A DNA stretch of 64,000 nucleotides, from the NCBI GenBank assembly GCA_934122155.1, contig CAKOVX010000001.1, positions 182,647-246,646 of the forward strand, given 5' to 3'. The DNA is from an uncultured Clostridia bacterium (GTDB taxonomy: Bacteria > Bacillota > Clostridia > TANB77 > CAG-508). The notes beneath the pieces are model-generated. The model saw only the letters and a list, made by a program, of their open reading frames with translations. It was not told the DNA's origin and did not search any database. The position numbers were made by a program, and so were the translations under genes. Below, piece by piece: positions 17,366-24,471 of the stretch. Each line of letters begins with the position of its first letter. The stretch's first letter is position 1.

Positions 17366-17608
17366 ATGTTGAGTTTAAGCACAGCCATAGCATTATCACG
17401 AGCTATTAACAACTTGATACGTCCGGACACCGGTATTGGAGTTACCATTGACGAAGTTCGGCGTATGAAGGAAATACAAAAAGCTCCTGGTTCAGATGCA
17501 TTTAAAGTACTAGCACTTCAGAAAAAAAACTTGACCATATTTGTATTAGTGAATGATAGAGAACCCAAAGGTTTAATTCGTTATAAAATTAACTGGTACC
17601 TTTGGTAA
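17366..17608 (+). CDS. Small protein of unknown function
   Basis: 80 aa, not recognised. It has its own promoter, TAGGAGG upstream and a terminator, so it is very likely real. It starts with an Ala/Leu/Ser helix (LSLSTAIALSRAINNLI) and ends IRYKINWYLW. It has no signal peptide, cysteines or membrane segment. It is divergent from pyk and convergent with the glucan phosphorylase gene. Confidence 0.65.
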   Translation: MLSLSTAIALSRAINNLIRPDTGIGVTIDEVRRMKEIQKAPGSDAFKVLALQKKNLTIFVLVNDREPKGLIRYKINWYLW

Positions 17609-17621
17609 TATTTATTCATCT

Positions 17622-17650
17622 AAGCTCTCTCTTTTTGAGAGAGCTTTTTT
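17622..17650. terminator. Bidirectional terminator
   Basis: AAGCTCTCTC-TTTTT-GAGAGAGCTT followed by T-run; between the orphan gene and the phosphorylase gene. Confidence 0.9.
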
Positions 17651-20217
17651 CATTTTGTAATCCATTTTACTAAGTCTAGGTTAGCAGCTTCTAATATCAT
17701 TTCATGCTTTGGCATCACTCTAAAAGTATAACCATAATTTCCACCATTAATCAAGTTTATTTTTGCTTTATATGTGTATATTCTATTTTCATCATCAGAG
17801 CTTTCTAGTTCCATTGGAATAATAGTAATATCATCAACAGTACCATTTTGGCTTATTCTTCCAAAATATACTTGTGCCTCAATATTTTCTTTATCAATGT
17901 TAGGTAATTTTACATTGCATTTTACTTCTATATTATTTCCTGCATCTAGTGTAATATTGTCTAAATTATTGCTTTGGATTATTTCAATATCATCCCATGT
18001 ATTTTGTGTAGTTTCTTTCCATGCATCAAACTCTCCAACTTTTCCTAAGTCAGTATAATATGTATTATATAAATTGCATAATGGCATATATAATTTTTCT
18101 ACATAGTCTTTTACCATTCTTGCAGTACTATACTTGCCTCCAGTAGATATAATAGAGTTTTTCATTACTTGCATCCAACTAGTTGAAATTCCCTCTTCAT
18201 TTTTTTCATAATACATTGGAATTATTTTGTTTTCTAATGTATCATATATACTTTGACAATCTACTCTATCTTGTGCCTCATAGTCTGCATACTCTAACGT
18301 CTCACCAATTTTCCATCCATTTTTTGAATTGTATCCTTCTGCCCACCATCCGTCTAGAACACTAAAATTAATGACTCCATTGACAGATGCTTTTTGTCCA
18401 CTTGTTCCAGATGCTTCCATTGGTCTTCTTGGTGTGTTAAGCCATACATCAACTCCACTTACTAAATACTTAGACATAGCTAAATTATAATTTTCTAATA
18501 AAAACACTTTTCCTTTAAATTGTGGTTTCATTGATATTTCATGTATGTATTTAATTAAGTCTTGTCCCTCTTTATCTGCCGGATGTGCTTTTCCTGCAAA
18601 TATAATTTGAACTTTTTGATTTTTGTTGTTAAAAATTTGTGTTATTCTTTCTAAGTCTTTAAATATTAATGTAGCTCTTTTATATGTTGCAAATCTTCTT
18701 GCAAAACCAATTGTTAATGCATTTGGGTCCAAGCAATCAACTATACTATTAATTTCTTCATAGCTATATCCACATCTTCTTAGTCTATTTATAGTATTGT
18801 TTTTTACAATAGCTAGCATCTTAGTTTTTCTTTCTTGGTGAGCACTCCAAAGTTCCTCGTTTGGTATATCATTTATTTTCTTCCACACATCATCATCATA
18901 GATTTTGTCTTGCCAATATGGAATCAAGTATCTATTATACAGCTTTTTTAAGTTTGATGCAAGCCATGAGCATGTATGAATTCCATTTGTTACATATGTA
19001 ATTGGAGATTCATTTGCTGCAATGTTCGGCCATACCTCTCCAAACAATTCTCTTGAAACCGCACCATGTAATTTACTTACTCCATTTTTCTTTCCTGCTA
19101 CTTTTAATGCTAGTATTCCCATATTGAAACCAGTTGTATCACTTTTAGCATTTGGTTTCATTCCTAATTGGAAAAATTCTTGTTTTGTAATTCCAAGTTT
19201 GTCCCAATAATCTTTAAAATATTTTTCTACTAAACTAATTTCAAAAATATCGTTTCCTGCTGGAACTGGAGTGTGTGTAGTAAACACTGTTTTCGCTGAA
19301 ACAATATCTTTAGCCATTTTAAAAGATATTTGTTTTTCTTTCATTAAATTATATATAAGTTCTAGTATTAAAAAAGATGAGTGGCCTTCATTCATGTGAT
19401 ATACAGTTGGGTTATATCCTAATGCCTTCAACATTGAAACTCCGCCTTGGCCTAGCACAATTTCTTGTTGAATTCTCATCTCTTTATCTCCACCATATAG
19501 AGTTTTTGTAATTTCTCTATACTCTTGTATATTTGCATCTATATCTGAATCTAATAAATATAGTTCAACTCTACCAACATTTACTTTCCACGCTTTTAAA
19601 TATAATCTTTTTTTAGGAAAGTTTATTGCTACAAGTACATCTTTTCCTTCTGAGTCTTTTACACTTTCTAGTGGTAAGTCTTCTATGTTTATATCATTAT
19701 ATCCAGTTTCTTGTATACCATTTTGGTTTATCTTTTGATTAAAATATCCTTTTTTATATAGTAGCCCTACTGCTACTAATGGTATTCCTAAGTCACTTGA
19801 TGATTTTAGGTGATCTCCTGAAAGAACTCCTAACCCTCCTGAATAAATAGGTAAGGTTTGGTCTAATCCATATTCTGCTGAAAAATATGCAATTATATTG
19901 TTTTTATTTTCTGGATATTTTTTGTCAAACCAATTATTTTTGCTTTTCATATAGTTTTCAAAATTTTCTACTACTTTGTCATATTTTTTCAAAAACTCTG
20001 TATCTTGGCTGGCTTTTTCTAATTTTTCTTGTGTTACTGACTTTAAAAATTTTATTGGGTTTTTATTTGTGCTTTCCCATAAGTCAATATCCATTTCTTT
20101 AAACAATTTTAAAAACTCTGTATTCCAAGCCCACCATAAGTTGTAGCTTATTTCTGACAACTTATCAATTCTTTTTGGTAATTGTGGATTCACAGTAATT
20201 CTATTAAATATATACAT
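17650..20217 (-). CDS. glgP: Alpha-glucan phosphorylase
   Basis: 855 aa. The N-terminal DUF3417-type domain (LSEISYNLWWAWN) and long glycosyltransferase-B fold match the TIGR02094 group of alpha-glucan phosphorylases. The PLP-binding Lys is in SGTSGQKASVNG, and IAYFSAEYGLDQ is the family start. It splits glycogen or maltodextrin to glucose-1-phosphate. No other glycogen gene lies in the window. About 90 C-terminal residues form a beta-rich extension. The start at 20217 has AAGGAGG upstream. Confidence 0.92.
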   Translation of the reverse strand: MYIFNRITVNPQLPKRIDKLSEISYNLWWAWNTEFLKLFKEMDIDLWESTNKNPIKFLKSVTQEKLEKASQDTEFLKKYDKVVENFENYMKSKNNWFDKKYPENKNNIIAYFSAEYGLDQTLPIYSGGLGVLSGDHLKSSSDLGIPLVAVGLLYKKGYFNQKINQNGIQETGYNDINIEDLPLESVKDSEGKDVLVAINFPKKRLYLKAWKVNVGRVELYLLDSDIDANIQEYREITKTLYGGDKEMRIQQEIVLGQGGVSMLKALGYNPTVYHMNEGHSSFLILELIYNLMKEKQISFKMAKDIVSAKTVFTTHTPVPAGNDIFEISLVEKYFKDYWDKLGITKQEFFQLGMKPNAKSDTTGFNMGILALKVAGKKNGVSKLHGAVSRELFGEVWPNIAANESPITYVTNGIHTCSWLASNLKKLYNRYLIPYWQDKIYDDDVWKKINDIPNEELWSAHQERKTKMLAIVKNNTINRLRRCGYSYEEINSIVDCLDPNALTIGFARRFATYKRATLIFKDLERITQIFNNKNQKVQIIFAGKAHPADKEGQDLIKYIHEISMKPQFKGKVFLLENYNLAMSKYLVSGVDVWLNTPRRPMEASGTSGQKASVNGVINFSVLDGWWAEGYNSKNGWKIGETLEYADYEAQDRVDCQSIYDTLENKIIPMYYEKNEEGISTSWMQVMKNSIISTGGKYSTARMVKDYVEKLYMPLCNLYNTYYTDLGKVGEFDAWKETTQNTWDDIEIIQSNNLDNITLDAGNNIEVKCNVKLPNIDKENIEAQVYFGRISQNGTVDDITIIPMELESSDDENRIYTYKAKINLINGGNYGYTFRVMPKHEMILEAANLDLVKWITK

Positions 20218-20295
20218 ATCTTCCTCCTTAGTATATTTAAAGTTCTATACTTTTATATTATCTATTAACTTTTTATTTTTGTCAATTAATTTTAG

Positions 20296-21573
20296 CTAAT
20301 GTAATTCTAAAAATTCTATGTCTTTTTTAGAGTACTCTTCTGGCTTTAAACCAACTTTATTTCTCATTCTGTCTAATAGTAACACTATAACTATTGTCAT
20401 TACACATCCTATAACTAGCATAGTATTAGAAGCTGTTGTTATTTTTAATAACTTTGATGCCATTAAAGCTACTACTGCTCTTGCAATGCTTTCTATTAAG
20501 TTATATGCTGATGTAATTTTATTTCTTAAAGATGAGTTAGTAAAGTTGTTTAAATATCTCTTTATAAGAGTGTAAAAGGCCCCTTTTGCTACAAATTGTA
20601 TTAAAAATAGTAATATTAATATAACTAATGTTATTGTATAGTTTGAACTTGCTAATATCCAAAATCCTGTTATGATACATGTGATTGTTGTAGGAATTGA
20701 TATTACAGCTAAAGTTTTATTTGAAAATCTATTATGAATTCTATCTTGATTTTTAGCTGTAACTCCTGATATTATGCCCAATATAGCAAATATAACTCCA
20801 AAGTACTGTTCAGGAACACCAATTTGTTCTAATGTGCCACTTCTTAAGCTTGTTAGTACTCCAAGTAGTGCAGCAAAACTTGCTCCAAATGCAAATAGAT
20901 ATTTTAGCCTGCTTGACTTAAACATAAACTTGAATGAATCTTTTAGTCCTTTTATGTACTGTTTATTACTTATTTCATTATTCTTATTTTCTTTTACATT
21001 TTTAAATTTGAATGATAATACTGTTGAAAGTAAACAACAAGTTAAGCATAATATAAATGGTAAATATCCATTAATTATATACAAAAAGCCTGATGCAATG
21101 GATGTTATAGCTTCTGCATAATAATACCACGCCATTCCTTTTCCATCTATTTTTGAAAACCAATAGCCTCTTTTTTCATTTTTAGGTAAGCTGTCATACA
21201 ATAAATTTGTTTCTACCATTCCTTTTATGTCAAATGCCACTGCTGATAAAAACTGTCCAACTAGTACTAATGTTAAATTATTTGCAAGTATATAGCTCAA
21301 AATTGAAAGTACATTCATTGCATTTGCAAAAATTAAGCTGTTTCTTTTGCCAATTTTTTCTATTAAAGCTGTTAATGGCACAAGTAAAATGGTTTTAAAT
21401 ATAAGATAAAAAGCTTCTGATAATAACACATCAGAAGCACTAATATTTTTTATTTGAGTTAAAAATATAAAATTTATCGAATAATAAAATAGCAAATCCC
21501 ATGATAGCATTTTATATATAGGGTATATTTTTGTATTTTGTTCTTCTTTGGTTTGTTTCAATATAATCACCAA
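20296..21573 (-). CDS. MFS-family transporter
   Basis: 425 aa, about 12 hydrophobic segments, with the cytoplasmic loop after helix 2 reading EKIGKRNS, as in the major facilitator superfamily. A long basic loop near residue 195 (KENKNNEISNKQ) separates the two six-helix halves. The frame opens at TTG 21573; TTG 21561 is an alternative start, and there is no strong ribosome site. The substrate cannot be told. Confidence 0.8.
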   Translation of the reverse strand: MVIILKQTKEEQNTKIYPIYKMLSWDLLFYYSINFIFLTQIKNISASDVLLSEAFYLIFKTILLVPLTALIEKIGKRNSLIFANAMNVLSILSYILANNLTLVLVGQFLSAVAFDIKGMVETNLLYDSLPKNEKRGYWFSKIDGKGMAWYYYAEAITSIASGFLYIINGYLPFILCLTCCLLSTVLSFKFKNVKENKNNEISNKQYIKGLKDSFKFMFKSSRLKYLFAFGASFAALLGVLTSLRSGTLEQIGVPEQYFGVIFAILGIISGVTAKNQDRIHNRFSNKTLAVISIPTTITCIITGFWILASSNYTITLVILILLFLIQFVAKGAFYTLIKRYLNNFTNSSLRNKITSAYNLIESIARAVVALMASKLLKITTASNTMLVIGCVMTIVIVLLLDRMRNKVGLKPEEYSKKDIEFLELH

Positions 21574-21703
21574 TAAAATTATATCGATAATTGTACTAAA
21601 ATGTCAATTAAATCTACATATAATTTTAAGAAAATTTTAATAGCTTTTTTATATTATTAGGTTTATAATATATTTATAAATTAAATATAGGAGTTTAATA
21701 TTT

Positions 21704-22423
21704 ATGATTAAATTTATTAAAAGGTCTTTACTTTTTATTTTAATCGCACTTATTATTGCAAGTGGATTTGTTATATATAAAGGCCATCAGGTTTATACAG
21801 ATGCTTTAAAAACGTCTAGTTTGGCTGATAAAGTTGAAAAGATAAAAAGTGATAGTAGTTATGTTGAGCTTAGTAGCGTGCCTAAATATTATAAGGATGC
21901 TGTAATTTCTGTTGAAGATCGTCGTTATTATGATCATGGTCCTATTGATTTGATTGCTATTGCAAGGGCTATTGTTTCAAACATACGTAATAAGGATTTT
22001 TTAGAAGGTGGTAGTACTATTACTCAACAAGTTGCTAAAAATTTATATTTTATTGGTACAGATACTAATTCTTTATATAGGAAAATTGCTGAAATATTTA
22101 TGGCATATGATTTAGAAGATGAGTATACTAAAGATGATATTTTGGAATTTTATATTAATACAATTTATTTTGGTGATGGATATTATGGAATTGAAGAAGC
22201 TAGTAATGGCTATTTTAAAAAATCAGCAAAAGATATTACATTATATGAGGCAACTATGCTTGCAGGAATTCCAAATGCTCCAAGTGTTTATGCTCCAACT
22301 ATTAATAAGAATTTAACTTTGAGTAGACAAAGAAAAGTTATTTCTACAATGGTTGAAAATGAGTATTTGAGTCAAGAGCAGGCAAATGAATTGCTTAAAA
22401 TGCAAGAGAAAGAGGAAATTTAA
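21704..22423 (+). CDS. Monofunctional peptidoglycan glycosyltransferase (GT51)
   Basis: 239 aa with one N-terminal membrane helix (residues 7-26) and a single GT51 domain: catalytic Glu71 in SVEDRRYYDHG, GGSTITQQVAKNL and a second Glu in EEASNGYF. There is no transpeptidase domain, so it polymerises lipid II only, on the outer face of the membrane. Its stop overlaps the convergent endonuclease gene's stop by four bases, and they share a terminator. Confidence 0.9.
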   Translation: MIKFIKRSLLFILIALIIASGFVIYKGHQVYTDALKTSSLADKVEKIKSDSSYVELSSVPKYYKDAVISVEDRRYYDHGPIDLIAIARAIVSNIRNKDFLEGGSTITQQVAKNLYFIGTDTNSLYRKIAEIFMAYDLEDEYTKDDILEFYINTIYFGDGYYGIEEASNGYFKKSAKDITLYEATMLAGIPNAPSVYAPTINKNLTLSRQRKVISTMVENEYLSQEQANELLKMQEKEEI

Positions 22424-22437
22424 TTATTTCCTCTTTC
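22408..22437. terminator. Shared terminator inside the ends of two convergent genes
   Basis: GAAAGAGGAAAT pairs with ATTTCCTCTTTC across a six-base loop. Both arms lie partly in coding sequence: the C-terminal codons of the glycosyltransferase and of the endonuclease. Confidence 0.8.
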
Positions 22438-22809
22438 TTTATATCTTTCATATTTACTGCACAAGTTAATAGTAGTTTTATTTTTTATTTCATTTTTAGG
22501 AATTAAATATATTGATAAATCACTAGTTACTATAAACACTAAATCTACTTTAGTATCTATTATGGTTTTATAGGTTGTCCCTTTTGTTCCTCCACAGCTT
22601 TTGAGTGCTACTTGATAATTGCCATACTTAGTTTTACAGCCAGTTGACTTTACTTGTACGCTATAAAACTTATTCTCTTTCTCAGCAATTAAATCATAGT
22701 CTTGAGTATCATTAAGAGGTATTGAAACAGTATATCCGTTGGTTGAAAAATATGCAATTGCTATTCCTAAACTAGAATTCCCTTTTTCTTTATTAGTTCC
22801 AAATTTCAT
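22420..22809 (-). CDS. Group I intron-associated PD-(D/E)XK homing endonuclease-like protein
   Basis: 129 aa. Asp39 in QDYDL and Gln52-Val-Lys54 in SVQVKST keep the spacing (13 and 2) of the Asp36/Gln49/Lys51 active site recalled for I-Ssp6803I, the endonuclease of the Synechocystis tRNA-fMet intron. GNSSLGIAIAYF and GYTVSIPLND are hallmarks of the same family (PF11645-like). The position of the usual helix Glu appears to be Leu14, as in a subgroup. The gene is 72 bases downstream of the intron-bearing tRNA-Tyr gene, same strand, outside the intron. It has its own ribosome site (AAAGGAG) and a LexA-like box, so it is probably the intron's mobility enzyme; cutting of intronless tRNA-Tyr is inferred. 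Confidence 0.85.
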   Translation of the reverse strand: MKFGTNKEKGNSSLGIAIAYFSTNGYTVSIPLNDTQDYDLIAEKENKFYSVQVKSTGCKTKYGNYQVALKSCGGTKGTTYKTIIDTKVDLVFIVTSDLSIYLIPKNEIKNKTTINLCSKYERYKERGNN

Positions 22810-22826
22810 ATTTTCTCCTTTTTGTT

Positions 22827-22840
22827 AGAATGTTTGTTCG
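22827..22840 (-). promoter_or_regulatory. LexA-like box before the endonuclease gene
   Basis: On the minus strand CGAAC-AAAC-ATTCT, 18 bases before the start, of the same form as the sites at 1952 and 9552. No clear -35/-10 pair was found around it. Confidence 0.55.
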
Positions 22841-22855
22841 TGTTATTGTGCTTTT

Positions 22856-22880
22856 AAAAACAAGTTTTGCAACTTGTTTT
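22856..22880 (-). terminator. Terminator of the tRNA-Tyr gene
   Basis: Directly after the encoded CCA: AAACAAGTT-GCAA-AACTTGTTT with T-run on the minus strand. It separates the tRNA transcript from the endonuclease gene. Confidence 0.8.
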
Positions 22881-23198
22881 TGGTGGGCAGAGATGGATTC
22901 GAACCATCGTACTCGTACGAGAACAGATTTCTTACTACTATAGTTTTCACTACCATTAAAATGTTTGTAGTCTGGACTTTCTCTTTATCTTAATTTTACT
23001 AAGATACCAGGTATAAAGTCTCTACACTCGAAATTTCTTTCTAGCTCGGGATTATCATCAGCCTAAAACCTGTTAAGACTTCCCCGAATTAGCCCGGTTT
23101 TCATCATACAATCACTTGTATGCGCTGCAATTTTTGATTCCTTAATTTAAAAATCAAAGCCTACAGTCTGCCGCCTTTAGCCACTCGGCCATCTGCCC
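22881..23198 (-). tRNA. tRNA-Tyr(GUA), interrupted by a group I intron
   Basis: The 5' exon is 23163-23198 (36 nt) and the 3' exon 22881-22930 (50 nt); joined they give an 86-nt class II tRNA with encoded CCA. Pairing is complete: acceptor GGGCAGA/TCTGCCC, anticodon stem GCAGA/TCTGT, loop CTGTAAA with anticodon GTA, long variable arm, and T-arm GATGG-TTCGAAT-CCATC. Without splicing the anticodon is split between U35 and A36, so the tRNA depends on the intron's activity unless another tRNA-Tyr gene exists. Confidence 0.95.
22931..23162 (-). ncRNA. Self-splicing group I intron (tRNA-type, IC3-like) in tRNA-Tyr
   Basis: 232 nt with no ORF. The 5' exon ends in U and the intron ends in G (22931), both required in group I introns. 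The guide GCAG (23125-23128) pairs with exon CUGU, giving the U-G wobble at the splice site. Core elements resemble the cyanobacterial tRNA-Leu intron: TTCGGGGAAGTC (23077-23088) with AATCCCGAGCTAG (23041-23053) for P4/P5/P6; TGTAGAGAC (23018-23026) with GTCCAGACTACA (22966-22977) for P7/P3; and P8 TATCTTA/TAAGATA (22986-23006). Splicing joins GU to A to restore the anticodon. Confidence 0.92.
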
Positions 23199-23228
23199 AT
23201 ATATTAAGTTACGCAATACCTTTAGTAT

Positions 23229-23305
23229 TGGTCCGCCATCTAGGATTCGAACCTAGGACCCACCGGTTATGAGCCGGTTGCTCTGACCAACTGAGCTAAT
23301 GGCGG
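23229..23305 (-). tRNA. tRNA with CAU anticodon (elongator Met, or Ile2)
   Basis: 77 nt with encoded CCA (23229-23231). Acceptor CCGCCAT/ATGGCGG, D-arm GCTCAGTTGGTCAGAGC, anticodon arm ACCGG-CTCATAA-CCGGT (anticodon 23269-23271), T-arm CCTAG-GTTCGAATC-CTAG. A CAU anticodon without initiator features suggests elongator Met; lysidine-modified tRNA-Ile2 cannot be excluded. It is about 30 bases upstream of tRNA-Tyr and probably in the same transcript. Confidence 0.93.
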
Positions 23306-23414
23306 ATTTGTAATGCAGAATTAAGTATAAAGCATTTTGCTTTAATTGTCAAGTAATTTATTGATATTTATGAAAAAATTTGTATTATATTAGTTTTACA
23401 AATTTAACATGATA

Positions 23415-23445
23415 AAAGTGGTTAGATTTTTTATCCAACCACTTT
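23415..23445 (-). terminator. Terminator of the 278-aa gene
   Basis: A 13-bp stem (one G-U on RNA) with a five-base loop, 14 bases after the stop codon, rich in T on the minus side. Confidence 0.75.
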
Positions 23446-23458
23446 AACATATCATTAA

Positions 23459-24295
23459 TTAATGTTGTTCTCCTCTTCCTTCTGGAAGTGCTGGAACTTG
23501 AAGTACAACTTTAACTTTAAATGCATAGCTTATAGCTTTAACAATTTTGCTATTTTTTATTCTTTGCCATAAAGTTGGTTTTACTTCCACTCTAGTTTGT
23601 TCAAAATATGTTTTTTCTTCTGGAACTGTTTCCTCTATTTGATTTAAAACAGCTTCCACTTCATCATCTTCTTGTGGTGTTGGTATTAATTTTAAGGCAT
23701 CTGCTATTTCTATTCCAATATAGCTTAGTGCTTTTGATCTATCTTCAATTCTCTCCATATCTATTTCAATATGTAGATTAGACTCTAAATTAGCAATTCT
23801 TGCATTTATTAATTTTACAGCATCTTGATAATTTTGTGATTTGGCAGATTTTGTTCTACCTATTAACCCTAAAGTATCTATTATATCTTCTGGAAAATCT
23901 TTAGAAATTTTCTTTACAGTATCTTTCCAGTCTTCTTCCTTGTTTTCTACTGCATCTAAAGCTTCTCTTAGTCTTGCTGCTAATGCAATATTTTTTTCTC
24001 TTTGTCTAATTAACTCTTCTATTTTTTTTGTATTTTCTTCAAATTGATTTGGTGCATACTCTACCAACTCATAAGCAGCTTTATATACGCTCTTAGGAAA
24101 GTTTTTCTTTTTAGGGTATTCAATTAAATATGTTTTTATTGATTCTATTAAATCTTTAAAATAAGCGTCTTCTTCTAACTGAACAATTTGTTTCTTGCTG
24201 TTAGGATTTATTAATTTTTGTACTTTATCCATGTTGGATAATATTTTTTCTTCCGTGATAACCATTCTCACGTTTACTATGCCAGATCTAGACAT
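23459..24295 (-). CDS. Charged, helical protein of unknown function
   Basis: 278 aa, not recognised. It has a good ribosome site (GGAGGG), its own promoter and a terminator. It is almost all helical, with Lys/Glu-rich coiled-coil-like stretches (about 75-110 and 150-200). The end is different: a basic segment LWQRIKNSKIVKAISYAFKV followed by VVLQVPALPEGRGEQH, possibly membrane-associating. No enzyme motif or signal peptide was seen. Cytosolic, or peripheral on the membrane. Confidence 0.75.
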   Translation of the reverse strand: MSRSGIVNVRMVITEEKILSNMDKVQKLINPNSKKQIVQLEEDAYFKDLIESIKTYLIEYPKKKNFPKSVYKAAYELVEYAPNQFEENTKKIEELIRQREKNIALAARLREALDAVENKEEDWKDTVKKISKDFPEDIIDTLGLIGRTKSAKSQNYQDAVKLINARIANLESNLHIEIDMERIEDRSKALSYIGIEIADALKLIPTPQEDDEVEAVLNQIEETVPEEKTYFEQTRVEVKPTLWQRIKNSKIVKAISYAFKVKVVLQVPALPEGRGEQH

Positions 24296-24403
24296 CGTAA
24301 ACTTCCCTCCTTTATCCTATGTTATTTTTCCTATGCGTTGATATTACTATAAGTTGAACTTAAAAAACACAATAGGACTTTTTCTTTTTATATTTCTGCT
24401 ACG

Positions 24404-24432
24404 ATTTTATTACAATATTTTCACAAAGTCAA
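24404..24432 (-). promoter_or_regulatory. Promoter of the 278-aa gene
   Basis: Minus strand TTGACT (24427-24432), a 17-base spacer, TAAAAT (24404-24409), about 110 bases before the start at 24295. Confidence 0.6.
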
Positions 24433-24471
24433 GGTTATTTTGTAATAATTTGTACTTTTTTGTACAAGTTT

